NCBI RefSeq assembly: GCF_035956715.1
Contig: NZ_CP108381.1
Span: 2,976,001-3,040,000, forward strand
Length of the DNA: 64,000 nucleotides
Origin: Nocardia sp. NBC_01329
GTDB taxonomy: Bacteria > Actinomycetota > Actinomycetes > Mycobacteriales > Mycobacteriaceae
Direction of reading: 5' to 3'
Of the stretch, positions 16,831-25,806 are shown in pieces. The position numbers and the translations under genes were made by a program. The number at the start of each line of letters is the position of its first letter. Within the stretch, counting starts at the first letter, position 1. Below the pieces are notes generated by a model that searched no databases, had not been told where the DNA came from, and saw only the letters and a program-made list of their open reading frames with translations.

Positions 16831-17871
16831 TCAGACCTGCCGCAAAACGCTACTTTCGCGCAGGATCACGCGGCCGGGCACGAATTCGTGGACATGCGCG
16901 GCCGTCGCGGAGTCGTCGAGCGCGAGCGCGACGGCGCGTTCGCCGATATCGACCAGCGACAGCGCCACCGTCGACAGGCCGGGTACATGGTCACGCAGCG
17001 TCGGGATATCGTCGAACCCGGCGACACAGACATCGTCGGGGACCGCGAGGCCGCGCGCACGCCACGCCGCGATAGCCCCGATCGCCATCACATCGCTCAC
17101 AGCGAATACGCAGGGCGCGACATTGCCGACCTGCCCGGGACGCAGATCCAACGCGGCAGAGAGGCGACGAGCGGCGCTGAATCCACCGTCACGGGAGAAG
17201 TCCCCCGCGATCTCCACGAGCGGCGTCACGCCTCGGGTCGCGAGGGCTTCGACGAAGCCGTTGCGCCGGTCGACAGCGGTCCTGATATTGCCCGGTCCGC
17301 CGATGACGGCGAAATCCCGGTGCCCCTGCGCGAGCAAGGCATACGCCAATTCCGCTGACGCCGAATGATTTTCGGGCTCCACGGCGGCACCGAAGGTCAG
17401 CGGCTGCCCTATCACGACCACCTTGCCGCTGTTGTCCAGATACCGCGCGCATTCCTTCTCGAGATCGCGGTCGAGATCCCCGCTCTGGCGCGAACCCGCC
17501 AGGATGATGGCATCGGCGCGGTGCGAGATGAAGGTGCTCACGGATTCGCGTTCGATATCGAAATCGCGTTGCGTACTGGCCAGCAGGACGAGCTTCCCCG
17601 CCCTGCGCGCCGCCGCCTGGACACCCTGCACGATCGAGGAGAAGTAGGGGTCGGCAATATCGTGCACGACGAGCCCGATGAGTCCGGTCGACGACCGTGC
17701 GAGGGCCTGGGCCTGGGCGTTTGCCACATACCCCAATTCGGCGGCGGCGGCGCGAACCCGATCGGCGACGCCTTCGCCGGGAACCCGTGCCGAGCCGTTG
17801 AGCACGCGGGAGGCGGTCGCCTGGGAGACGCCCGCCCGGGTTGCGACGTCTTGCAATCTCACAGCCGCCAT
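16831..17871 (-). CDS. LacI family transcriptional regulator
   Basis: A 346-residue repressor. The N-terminal helix-turn-helix and hinge helix read VRLQDVATRAGVSQATASRVL, then NAQAQALARSSTG. The periplasmic-binding-like sensor domain follows (LIGLVVHDIADPYFSSIVQG, AVIGGPGN, VAGFDDIP). It lies between the importer operon and the divergent oxidoreductase operon, each preceded by the same 14-bp operator, so it probably controls both and, through the second site, itself. The inducer should be the transported compound or a pathway intermediate. Confidence 0.92.
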   Translation of the reverse strand: MAAVRLQDVATRAGVSQATASRVLNGSARVPGEGVADRVRAAAAELGYVANAQAQALARSSTGLIGLVVHDIADPYFSSIVQGVQAAARRAGKLVLLASTQRDFDIERESVSTFISHRADAIILAGSRQSGDLDRDLEKECARYLDNSGKVVVIGQPLTFGAAVEPENHSASAELAYALLAQGHRDFAVIGGPGNIRTAVDRRNGFVEALATRGVTPLVEIAGDFSRDGGFSAARRLSAALDLRPGQVGNVAPCVFAVSDVMAIGAIAAWRARGLAVPDDVCVAGFDDIPTLRDHVPGLSTVALSLVDIGERAVALALDDSATAAHVHEFVPGRVILRESSVLRQV

Positions 17872-17934
17872 GGCCTCGTTCCTCGTTCCATCGATACGCG
17901 CGGGGTTGACCGGACTTCGCGACTAGCATAGCTT

Positions 17935-17948
17935 GGAAAGCGCATTCC
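17935..17948. promoter_or_regulatory. LacI-type operator between lacI-type gene and catabolic operon
   Basis: GGAAAGCGCATTCC, identical in reverse to the site at 16754-16767. It sits 64 bases before the LacI ATG (17871) and 99 bases before the oxidoreductase ATG (18047), placed to act on both divergent promoters. Confidence 0.8.
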
Positions 17949-18046
17949 GACGCTGCCTTGTCCACTCGCCGCGTGCGGGTCCAACCGCACCGTCCACGAC
18001 CCATTCTGCGGTCGTCTGCCACGCAAATCAGAAGAGGCACATACCA

Positions 18047-19210
18047 ATGCCCGATTCCACTCCCCCACGCACGCTCCGCATCGCCATGAACGGCGTCACG
18101 GGTCGCATGGGCTACCGCCAGCATCTGATGCGATCGATCCTGCCGATCCGCGACGGCGGTGGGCTGCTGCTCGCGGACGGCACCCGCGTTCCGGTGGAGC
18201 CCATCCTGGTCGGCCGCAATGCCGGCGCACTCGCCGAACTCGCCGAACAACACGGCATCGCCGAATGGAGCACCGACGCCGCCGCCGTCATCGCGGATCC
18301 GTCCATCGATATCTACTTCGACGCCCAGGTCACCTCGCGCCGCGCCGAAGCGCTCGCCGCGGCGATGAAGGCGGGTAAACACATCTTCACCGAGAAGCCG
18401 ACCGCCGAAACGCTGGTCGAGGCAGTCGAGCTCGCGCGCGTGGCCGCCGACGCCGGCGTCACCGCGGGAGTCGTTCACGACAAGCTCTACCTGCCCGGCC
18501 TGGTGAAGTTGCGCAGGCTCGTCGACGAGGGCTTCTTCGGCCGGATCCTTTCGCTGCGCGGCGAATTCGGATACTGGGTCTTCGAGGGCGACGGCCAACC
18601 CGCCCAGCGGCCCAGCTGGAACTACCGGGCCGAGGACGGCGGCGGCATCGTCGTCGATATGTTCTGTCACTGGAACTACGTGCTCGAGGGCCTGCTCGGC
18701 AAGGTCGAGGCAGTGACCGCGAAAGCGACAACCCATATCCCCACTCGATGGGACGAACAGGGGAAGCCGTATCCGGCCACCGCCGACGATGCCGCCTACG
18801 GGATCTTCGAGATGGAGAACGGCGTAGTCGCACAGATCAACTCGTCGTGGGCGGTGCGCGTGTACCGCGACGAACTCGTCGAGTTCCAGATCGACGGAAC
18901 GCACGGCTCTGCCGTCGCCGGCCTGCGCAAGTGTGTTGCGCAGCATCGCTCGCATACGCCCAAACCGGTCTGGAATCCGGATCTCCCGGTCACCGAGCCG
19001 TTCCGTGACCAATGGTTGGAAGTGCCCGCGAACACCGATCTGGACAACGGATTCAAATTGCAGTGGGAGGAGTTCCTCACCGACGTGGTGAACGAACGGC
19101 CGCACCGCTACGGGCTGCTCTCCGCCGCACGCGGTGTGCAGCTGGCCGAACTGGGACTGCGCAGCTCCGCCGAAGGCCGTCGGATCGAGATTCCGGAGGT
19201 CACGCTATGA
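18047..19210 (+). CDS. Gfo/Idh/MocA family oxidoreductase
   Basis: A 387-residue NAD(P)-dependent dehydrogenase. The Rossmann motif lies in IAMNGVTGRMGYRQHL (about 12-27). EKPTAET (about 116-122) carries the conserved EKP lysine, and the C-terminal alpha/beta domain includes YRAEDGGGIVVDMFCHW with the conserved Asp and His. Enzymes of this family oxidise sugars, inositols or sugar acids. ATG 18047 has GAAGAGG 9 bases upstream. It overlaps the next gene by ATGA (19207-19210). The unusual 'NGVTGRMG' start is seen in members that travel with DUF993. Confidence 0.9.
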   Translation: MPDSTPPRTLRIAMNGVTGRMGYRQHLMRSILPIRDGGGLLLADGTRVPVEPILVGRNAGALAELAEQHGIAEWSTDAAAVIADPSIDIYFDAQVTSRRAEALAAAMKAGKHIFTEKPTAETLVEAVELARVAADAGVTAGVVHDKLYLPGLVKLRRLVDEGFFGRILSLRGEFGYWVFEGDGQPAQRPSWNYRAEDGGGIVVDMFCHWNYVLEGLLGKVEAVTAKATTHIPTRWDEQGKPYPATADDAAYGIFEMENGVVAQINSSWAVRVYRDELVEFQIDGTHGSAVAGLRKCVAQHRSHTPKPVWNPDLPVTEPFRDQWLEVPANTDLDNGFKLQWEEFLTDVVNERPHRYGLLSAARGVQLAELGLRSSAEGRRIEIPEVTL

Positions 19211-20397
19211 CGACGACGTCCACCGGTGTGTCGGTCGTGCTGCCCATCGACGGCCGGTTCGAACCGTACGTTCTCGGCGGGCCGGGTGCGTGGACGCGGC
19301 CGGCGCGACCGATCACCTCGCGCGTGGCCTTCGCTGCCGCGCATGTCGTTCCGCGTGCGACGGCGGACAACACGCCGGGTGCGCCCGCAGCTGTCGACTG
19401 GGACGCGACGCTGGCCTACCGGCGCGAATTGTGGTCCTACGGGCTCGGTGTCGCCGATGCCATGGACACCGCACAGCGCGGAATGGGCCTCGACTGGCAA
19501 GCCAGCGCGGAACTGATCCGGCGATCCGGCGCAGAGGCGGCATCGGTCGGTGGCAGGCTCGCCTGCGGAGCAGGAACCGATCAGCTCGACCCCGCCGGAC
19601 TCCTCTCCGGAACGGCCGGACTCGACAGGATCGTCGAGGCGTATCGCGAGCAGATCGACGTGGTGACCGACGCCGGAGCACAGGTGATCTTGATGGCCTC
19701 ACGGGTACTCGTACAGGTCGCCCGGTCGGCCGCCGACTACCTGTACGTCTACGAGAAATTGCTGGCCGGTGTGGATCGGCCGGTGATCCTGCACTGGCTC
19801 GGAGCCATGTTCGATCCGGCGCTGCACGGATATTGGGGCAGCACCGATATCGATACGGCCACCGAGACGTTCCGCGACCTCATCGAGAACAACAGATCGA
19901 AGATCGACGGAGTCAAGGTCTCACTGCTCGACGCAGCACACGAGATCGCACTGCGACGCGCGCTACCCGATGGGGTACGGCTGTACACGGGCGACGATTT
20001 CAACTATCCCGAGCTGATCATCGGTGATGAGCAGGGGCATTCGGATGCACTGCTGGGTATCTTCGCGGCGATCTATCCGGCCGCGTCCACCGCACTACAG
20101 GAACTCGACAACGGCAATGCGGCGCGAGCGTCGGAAATACTCAGCTCCACACAGGCACTCGGACGTCACATATTCGCCGCACCGACGTATTACTACAAGA
20201 CGGGTATCGCGTTCTTGTCGTGGCTCAACGGTAAGCAGCCGGGCTTCTCGATGGTGGCCGGGCTGTCCACGGGCCGATCCGTACCTCATCTGGCCGAACT
20301 GTTCCGGCTCGCGGACAAAGCCGGAATGCTGTCGGACCCGGAACTGGCCGCGCACCGCATGCGGATCTACCTCGAACTGAACGGATCGGCATCATGA
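19207..20397 (+). CDS. DUF993 family, dihydrodipicolinate synthase-like aldolase candidate
   Basis: A 396-residue protein of the family annotated as DUF993 or dihydrodipicolinate-synthase-like. The segment KIDGVKVSLLD (Lys about 237) aligns with the Schiff-base lysine strand of class I pyruvate-type aldolases (GIKE in DapA), and VILHWLGAMF precedes it as an expected barrel strand. I infer a TIM-barrel lyase that cleaves or condenses an oxidised sugar derivative. It is coupled by ATGA overlaps to both neighbours. No reaction has been assigned to this family to my knowledge. Confidence 0.82.
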   Translation: MTTTSTGVSVVLPIDGRFEPYVLGGPGAWTRPARPITSRVAFAAAHVVPRATADNTPGAPAAVDWDATLAYRRELWSYGLGVADAMDTAQRGMGLDWQASAELIRRSGAEAASVGGRLACGAGTDQLDPAGLLSGTAGLDRIVEAYREQIDVVTDAGAQVILMASRVLVQVARSAADYLYVYEKLLAGVDRPVILHWLGAMFDPALHGYWGSTDIDTATETFRDLIENNRSKIDGVKVSLLDAAHEIALRRALPDGVRLYTGDDFNYPELIIGDEQGHSDALLGIFAAIYPAASTALQELDNGNAARASEILSSTQALGRHIFAAPTYYYKTGIAFLSWLNGKQPGFSMVAGLSTGRSVPHLAELFRLADKAGMLSDPELAAHRMRIYLELNGSAS

Positions 20398-21266
20398 CAT
20401 CGGTTGCTGCACAGCAAGCGCCATTCGATCCGGCCGATCCGTACCGGTCGCTGTCGCTGAATACGGCGACGACGAAGCGGTGGACCCTCGCCGAGGCGGT
20501 GGACGGCGCTGCCCGTGCGGGGCTCGGCGCGATCGGACTGTGGCGCGATCGGGTCGACGAGATCGGTGCCGCCACCGCGGCGAAGATCGTCGCCGATGCG
20601 GGGCTGCGCGTCTCCAGTCTCTGCCGCGGCGGCTTCCTGACCGAACCGGGCGACGGGCAGGCGGCACTCGACGACAACCGCCGTGCCATCGACGACGCGG
20701 CGACACTGGCCACCCGGGAACTGGTGATGGTGGTGGGCGGTATACCGGACCGGGACCTCGTCGCCGCGCGGGAGCGGGTGGACGAGCGGCTCGCAGTGCT
20801 GGCCCCGTATGCGGCCGAGCGCGGTGTCCGGCTCGCCCTGGAGCCGTTGCATCCGATGTTCTGTGCCGACCGCGCGGTGATCTCCACACTGGCACAGGCG
20901 CTGTCGATGGCGCAGCCGTACCCGGCGGAGACCGTGGGTGTCGTGGTCGACACCTTCCATATCTGGTGGGATCCGTCCCTGGAAGAACAGATCGCACAGG
21001 CCGGTGCATCCGGGCGGATCAGCTCGTATCAGGTATGTGACTGGCTGAACCCGATGACCGCCGATCCGCTGCTGTCGCGCGGCATGATGGGCGACGGCGT
21101 CATCGACTTCGCGACCATCGGCCGGTGGGTTCGTACCGCCGGTTACCGCGGTGACGTCGAGGTCGAGATCTTCAATGCCGCGGTCTGGGCCGGCGACGGC
21201 CGGGAAGTGCTCGAGACGATGAAGCAGCGCTACCGAGATCTGGTCCTGCCGTCCCTGGTGGACTGA
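20394..21266 (+). CDS. Sugar phosphate isomerase/epimerase family protein
   Basis: A 290-residue AP-endonuclease-2-like TIM barrel (xylose isomerase/IolE/hydroxypyruvate isomerase superfamily). Expected metal ligands are visible: Glu in LALEPLHPMF, Asp/His in VVDTFHIWWDPS, and a late Glu in VEVEIF. Family members isomerise or epimerise keto-sugars or dehydrate inosose. It is the last gene of the LacI-controlled operon and overlaps DUF993 by ATGA. With the dehydrogenase and the aldolase-like gene it forms a coherent oxidation, isomerisation and cleavage set. Confidence 0.88.
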   Translation: MTSVAAQQAPFDPADPYRSLSLNTATTKRWTLAEAVDGAARAGLGAIGLWRDRVDEIGAATAAKIVADAGLRVSSLCRGGFLTEPGDGQAALDDNRRAIDDAATLATRELVMVVGGIPDRDLVAARERVDERLAVLAPYAAERGVRLALEPLHPMFCADRAVISTLAQALSMAQPYPAETVGVVVDTFHIWWDPSLEEQIAQAGASGRISSYQVCDWLNPMTADPLLSRGMMGDGVIDFATIGRWVRTAGYRGDVEVEIFNAAVWAGDGREVLETMKQRYRDLVLPSLVD

Positions 21267-21286
21267 ACCGGGCACCCCAGGCCAGG

Positions 21287-21329
21287 ATGGCCCGCGTCGT
21301 TGCGACACCCGCAGCGCGACGCGGGCCAT
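21287..21329. terminator. Hairpin after the catabolic operon, ending 9 bases before the next gene
   Basis: A 13-bp perfect stem (ATGGCCCGCGTCG at 21287-21299 with its complement at 21317-21329) encloses a 17-base loop. It fits a terminator for the upstream operon, but it ends only 9 bases before the ATG at 21339. Confidence 0.55.
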
Positions 21330-21338
21330 AGTGGTCCG

Positions 21339-22622
21339 ATGGGTAACAAGGCCACGATCGCGACCGTGTTCGAACCTCTGCTGCGTGCCACCTTGGGCCC
21401 GCGCCCTGCGCTGGGGTTCGAATTCTGGGACGGCAGCACGATCCGACCCCACCGTGAAAGCTCCGGCACCATGCGCGTGCGATCCGAGGATGCGCTGCGC
21501 CACCTGGTCTGGGCGCCCGGGGAACTCGGCCTGGCGCGTGCGTTCGTCTCCGGCACAGTGGATCTCGACGGCGATATCTTCACGATGCTTCGAGCACTGC
21601 AGTCGACCGCGACGAACGACACCCGCCTCGGTCTCGGGGCGGCCTGGCAGGCCATCGCCGCGGCGCGGCAACTCGGAGCGCTCGGTCGCCGTCCGCAGCG
21701 CCCCCCGGAGGAGGCGCGACCGCAGCGCGGGCCGTTGCACACCAAACGTCGCGACGCGGCGGCGATCAGTCATCACTACGACGTCGGCAACGACTTCTAC
21801 CGGCTGGTGCTCGGACCGAGCATGACCTACTCCTGCGCGCGGTTCGTGCCGGACGACGGCGGCTCATTGGAGGAGGCCCAGCGCGCGAAGCACGACCTGG
21901 TCTGCCGCAAATTGGGCTTGGCCGAGCAGAAGGCCGCGCGCCTGCTCGACGTGGGATGCGGCTGGGGATCCATGGCGATGCACGCGGCGTCGACCTATGG
22001 GGCGCAGGTCGTCGGCGTCACTATCAGCAGTGCTCAGGTAGAGCTCGCCCGCCGGCGAGTCGCAGACGCGGGCCTGTCGGGCAGTGTCGAGATCAGGCTC
22101 GCCGACTATCGGGACCTGCGCGGCGAAGAGTTCGACGCCATCTCCTCGATCGGTATGTTCGAACACGTCGGCTCCGAGCGCGCCGCCCAGTACTTCGACA
22201 CCCTGCGCGCACTGCTGCGCCCGCGCGGACGGCTGCTCAACCACGCCATCTCCTCGCCGGGCGGCTCCATCATGCAGAATCGTTCCTTCGTCGGGCGCTA
22301 TGTCTTCCCGGACGGCGAACTCGTCGATGTGGGTGAGGTCGTACTGGCCATGGAACGCGCCGGTTTCGAAGTTCGTGATGTCGAGGCCCTGCGCGAGCAT
22401 TACGCGCTCACCCTTCGCAATTGGGTCGCGAATCTGGAAAGCGCTTGGGAACAGGCCGTTTCACTCGTCGGCGAAGGACGAGCACGAATTTGGCGGCTTT
22501 ATATGGCGGCGTCCGCGCTGGGCTTCGAGGACGGCGGACTCGGCATCCACCAGGCACTCGGCGTGGTACCGGAAAGAACGGGGAACGCCGATATGCCCGC
22601 GACACGGCGTGCCTGGGGATAG
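21339..22622 (+). CDS. Cyclopropane-fatty-acyl-phospholipid synthase family methyltransferase
   Basis: A 427-residue SAM-dependent enzyme that adds a methylene group to unsaturated acyl chains. Seen: HYDVGNDFYRLVLGP (about 146-160), the SAM loop LLDVGCGWGS (about 202-211), and ISSIGMFEHVG, the active-site helix start. An N-terminal domain of about 130 residues precedes the catalytic part, as in Cfa/UfaA1-type proteins and unlike the shorter mycolate CmaA group. No clear ribosome site precedes ATG 21339, and a hairpin lies just upstream, so its own promoter is uncertain. Confidence 0.9.
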   Translation: MGNKATIATVFEPLLRATLGPRPALGFEFWDGSTIRPHRESSGTMRVRSEDALRHLVWAPGELGLARAFVSGTVDLDGDIFTMLRALQSTATNDTRLGLGAAWQAIAAARQLGALGRRPQRPPEEARPQRGPLHTKRRDAAAISHHYDVGNDFYRLVLGPSMTYSCARFVPDDGGSLEEAQRAKHDLVCRKLGLAEQKAARLLDVGCGWGSMAMHAASTYGAQVVGVTISSAQVELARRRVADAGLSGSVEIRLADYRDLRGEEFDAISSIGMFEHVGSERAAQYFDTLRALLRPRGRLLNHAISSPGGSIMQNRSFVGRYVFPDGELVDVGEVVLAMERAGFEVRDVEALREHYALTLRNWVANLESAWEQAVSLVGEGRARIWRLYMAASALGFEDGGLGIHQALGVVPERTGNADMPATRRAWG

Positions 22623-22657
22623 ACCGTGCGGATCGGCGCACCGTTGTTTCCGTGCGG

Positions 22658-23776
22658 TCACCTTCGAGGTTTGCTGTTGACGAGCGTGATGTCGCCGCCG
22701 TAGTGGGCGAGGACCCGGTGATCCATTACCGCGCGCCACAGCGGCGGGACGGCGGCGATCAGGATCATGGTGGCGTAACCGAACGGCAGCTGTGGAGCCT
22801 CTTGGGAGCTGCGCAGAGTCTGGTAGCGGCGGCCGGGGTTGGCGTGGTGGTCGCTGTGGCGCTGGAGGTGGAGAAGGAAGATATTGGTGACCAGACGGTC
22901 GCTGTTCCAGCTGTGGCGTGGTGAGCACCGCTCGTATCGGCCGTCGGCTCGGCGCGCTCGTAGCAAACCGTAGTGCTCGATGTAGTTCACGGTCTCGAGC
23001 AATCCGATGCCGATCACGGCCTGCAGTGCCAGGAATGGGATGACGACGGGACCGAAGACGATAATCATCGAACCGAACAAGACGACGCTCATCGACCATG
23101 CCTGCAACAGATGGTTGTCCCGGCTGAACCACTTTCTTCCCTTACGGGACAGAAGTTCCCTTTCCAGCGTGAGCGCCGAGCGGAAGCCGCCTCTCACACT
23201 GCGCGGTATGAACGCCCACAACGACTCGCCGAAGCGGGAGCTTGCCGGGTCCTCGGGAGTGGCGACGCGGACGTGATGGCCACGGTTGTGCTCGATGAAA
23301 AAATGACCGTAACCGGATTGCGCCAGCGCGATTCTCGCCAGCCGGCGTTCGAGATGTTCGGCCCGATGACCGAGTTCGTGGGCCGCATTGATACCGATAC
23401 CGGAAACAATTCCCAGCGTTGCGGTCAGCCCGAGTTTGTCGACGAGCTGCAGTTCGTGGCCGGACCACATGTATCCCGCGATGGCCAGGCCGATCAACTG
23501 AATGGGCAGGAAAAGGAATGTGCACCAGCGATAATAACGATCGTTGGACAACGCTTCATAGTCTTCGTCTCGCGGGCTGGTTCCGTCACTGCCCACGATT
23601 ACGTCGAGTGTCGGGATCACCACCAACACGAGGATCGGACCGATCCACCAGAACAGCGCCAGTCCCGTAGAGCTCACCAGCTGGGCAGGCAAGAGCGCAC
23701 AACCCGGCGCCACGGTGCTCAGAATCCAGAGATAACGTTTGGGATCGCGGACATTCGCGTGTCTGAGGATTGTCAT
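22658..23776 (-). CDS. alkB: Alkane 1-monooxygenase (AlkB-type membrane hydroxylase)
   Basis: A 372-residue integral membrane non-haem diiron hydroxylase converting n-alkanes to 1-alkanols. The eight-histidine motifs are present: HELGHR (about 133-138), EHNRGHH (about 162-168), NYIEHYG (about 264-270) and LQRHSDHHANP (about 304-314), with about six hydrophobic segments between. ATG 23776 is preferred; a TTG at 23797 would add seven residues. Rubredoxin genes usually follow alkB, but none is found within this window near it, so electron supply must come from elsewhere. It is convergent with the cyclopropane synthase gene. Confidence 0.92.
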   Translation of the reverse strand: MTILRHANVRDPKRYLWILSTVAPGCALLPAQLVSSTGLALFWWIGPILVLVVIPTLDVIVGSDGTSPRDEDYEALSNDRYYRWCTFLFLPIQLIGLAIAGYMWSGHELQLVDKLGLTATLGIVSGIGINAAHELGHRAEHLERRLARIALAQSGYGHFFIEHNRGHHVRVATPEDPASSRFGESLWAFIPRSVRGGFRSALTLERELLSRKGRKWFSRDNHLLQAWSMSVVLFGSMIIVFGPVVIPFLALQAVIGIGLLETVNYIEHYGLLRARRADGRYERCSPRHSWNSDRLVTNIFLLHLQRHSDHHANPGRRYQTLRSSQEAPQLPFGYATMILIAAVPPLWRAVMDHRVLAHYGGDITLVNSKPRR

Positions 23777-24180
23777 ATGTGTGTCTCGTTCATCCAACCG
23801 ACAAACTCGATCGGGTATGGCCGGTGAAAACGGGTATCGCCGAATTCTCTCGCACCGGGGCCGCGGTTCCTACCACACGTTTCATACGGGTTCGTGGCTG
23901 AGCGCGCGTTATCGGCGCGTCGGTGAATTTGCGATTCGCGGCGGAATTCAGGATATCGGCGCTGCCGGTAGCTCTGACGGATCGGAGCGGCTTCCGATAC
24001 TTCGCGCCCTGGCATCTCGGTTCGCTCGGCCCGGTCGGTCCGGGCCGAATCGGCCCGTGGACCGACCGTGGCCGGGCATGGGATGGAGTCACGCGCATGC
24101 GATCAGCTGATGATGCGCGATAGTGGCAGCAGCCTCTGCTGTCCGATCGGGGTACTGGGTCACCGTCATACCTTCGCAGA
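23777..24180. other. Intergenic region with a terminator hairpin
   Basis: 404 bases between alkB and the lipase gene. Apart from the hairpin at 24032-24068 there is no supported gene. The alkB promoter must lie in the left part; I see no clear operator. Confidence 0.5.
24032..24068. terminator. Hairpin downstream of the lipase gene
   Basis: CGGTCGGTCC (24032-24041) and GGACCGACCG (24059-24068) pair outside an inner stem GGGCCG (24042-24047) / CGGCCC (24051-24056) with an AAT loop and a 2-base bulge. It lies 112 bases after the lipase stop and before alkB transcription begins. Confidence 0.65.
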
Positions 24181-25470
24181 CTAAGGCAGGGCCGCGCAGT
24201 TCACGGGGGCCGGCACGTCGGCAAGGCGATCGGTCACCCACTGCTGGGAGGTCGACAGTGACGGGAAGAAGGCCACATCGTGGGTGCCCAGAAATCCGGC
24301 GGATATGGCGGGCACCGAGGCGTCCGAATCCAGCTGAACGGCCGCGCCACCACTGCACCAACTCGAGGCCATACCGTGCACAGCCGGGTACGGAGCAGGG
24401 CCGTCATCGTTCCTGGCCGAGTAGATCCGTACCGGCACCGAGGGGGCGGACCCGCCGAGCCGCTGCTCGTCGAGTGCCTTCTTCAGTTCCGGCGAGCCAT
24501 CGATCACGACCGCGAGCGGCTGTCCGCTGGTGGTCCATTGGGACGTGTTCTGAGGTTGCGCGAAAGTGCTGGAGAGGCCGCCGCCGCATTTGCCTATCGA
24601 ATCGCGCATGATCGCCTTACCGGTGTCGTTGAGCGCAGCGTCGAGCGCCGGACGGGTGTCGGGATAGTCGGCGGCGATGCCGTTGAGAATCCAGGCGATG
24701 GCCGGTGCGACGCCGGGGCGGCCGTCGCTGCGCGCGATGAAGTCCTGCGGGCTCACCGGGGGCCCGCCCACGTAGGCGCCGCGCACGTTCAGCTCGGGGG
24801 CATACTTCGGTTGCAGTTCGGCCGCGGCAGCGGAGGCCATGCCGCCTTGGGAGTAGCCGTAGAGTACGACCGGCGACTCCGGACCGAGGCCGGTGCCGGG
24901 CAGCCGCAAGGCGGCACGCGCGGAGTCCAGCACCGCATAGCCTTGCGTTTTGCGGTTGAGGAAATTGTGAATTCCCGGTGTGCCGAGGTCGTGATAGTCG
25001 GTCATCACCACTGCCATGCCGCGGGACAGCAGTTGATAGATCGCGATGACGTCGTATTCGAAGACCACATCGGCCGGAGGCTGGTATCGGATCACCTGCG
25101 ACAGCATCGCCGAGGGCGCGCATTCGGCGCCTTGCCCCTGTGTGCCACCCGCATACGCCACCAGCGGGCGTTCACCCGGGCCGGTCCACGGCTGGAGCGG
25201 CTCCAGATATGTTCCCACCACCGTAGTCGGTGCATCATGGGTATCGGTGCTGGCGTAGGTGAGGCGTGTCGACCCCACCGGTACGATCCCGGGTAGCCCC
25301 GGGGCCGACAACGCCAGCTGCGACACTTCGGCACGGAGAACCTCGCCCCCGACTCCTGGTGACTGCGACGTCGGTTGCGTCCAGGCGGGTGGTGCGGCGA
25401 TCGCCCCACCACCGACGGCTATGAGAGTCCCAGTCAACACTGCGACCCAGGTACGTTTTTCGCTCTTCAT
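24181..25470 (-). CDS. Secreted lipase of the LIP family
   Basis: A 429-residue exported alpha/beta-hydrolase. A basic start and hydrophobic core (about 8-27) form a signal peptide. GYSQGG (Ser about 207) is the nucleophile elbow, and GTHDVAFF near the C-terminus supplies the His. LVAYAGGTQGQG (about 103-114) is probably the oxyanion strand. The family (Candida LipA-like) is expanded in Nocardia, Rhodococcus and Mycobacterium and hydrolyses triglycerides or other esters outside the cell. It is a single gene ending at a strong hairpin. Confidence 0.9.
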   Translation of the reverse strand: MKSEKRTWVAVLTGTLIAVGGGAIAAPPAWTQPTSQSPGVGGEVLRAEVSQLALSAPGLPGIVPVGSTRLTYASTDTHDAPTTVVGTYLEPLQPWTGPGERPLVAYAGGTQGQGAECAPSAMLSQVIRYQPPADVVFEYDVIAIYQLLSRGMAVVMTDYHDLGTPGIHNFLNRKTQGYAVLDSARAALRLPGTGLGPESPVVLYGYSQGGMASAAAAELQPKYAPELNVRGAYVGGPPVSPQDFIARSDGRPGVAPAIAWILNGIAADYPDTRPALDAALNDTGKAIMRDSIGKCGGGLSSTFAQPQNTSQWTTSGQPLAVVIDGSPELKKALDEQRLGGSAPSVPVRIYSARNDDGPAPYPAVHGMASSWCSGGAAVQLDSDASVPAISAGFLGTHDVAFFPSLSTSQQWVTDRLADVPAPVNCAALP

Positions 25471-25806
25471 ATCAACCCTTCATGCGATGTGGTCCATCCA
25501 GGGCAGCTACCGAGCCGAAGAGACTCAATCGCCGCAGACGCGATATGTCAGCTGATCGGACCGTGAGCAGGAAACCGTGACGCTTCGACTCAATAGATTC
25601 AGATCGAATACTGCGAGTATCTATGGTCGAACGAAAAACCACGTGCCTATGCGACCTCGTGTCGCCGACGGCGGACAGAATATTCCGGGCAGAAGGACCG
25701 GGTGTCGGTTTTGCCAGTGGATGTAGGCACCGATCGCGGCGTCCTGTTCGTTGTGGCCGCGGTGGGCCTGTTGCCCTCGAGCTCGACCTCGGCGAAGACT
25801 GATCTC
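25471..25806. other. Intergenic region without a supported gene
   Basis: 336 bases between divergent starts (lipase 25470, membrane-protein remnant 25807), locally less GC-rich around 25560-25630. It should hold both promoters. No repeat or operator stands out. Confidence 0.5.

Noticed and set aside
17189..19105. 638-codon minus-strand frame
   Set aside because: Runs antisense through the oxidoreductase gene and out of frame through the LacI gene, both well supported.
20367..21776. 469-codon minus-strand frame
   Set aside because: Antisense to the isomerase and cyclopropane synthase genes; Arg/Gly-rich shadow.
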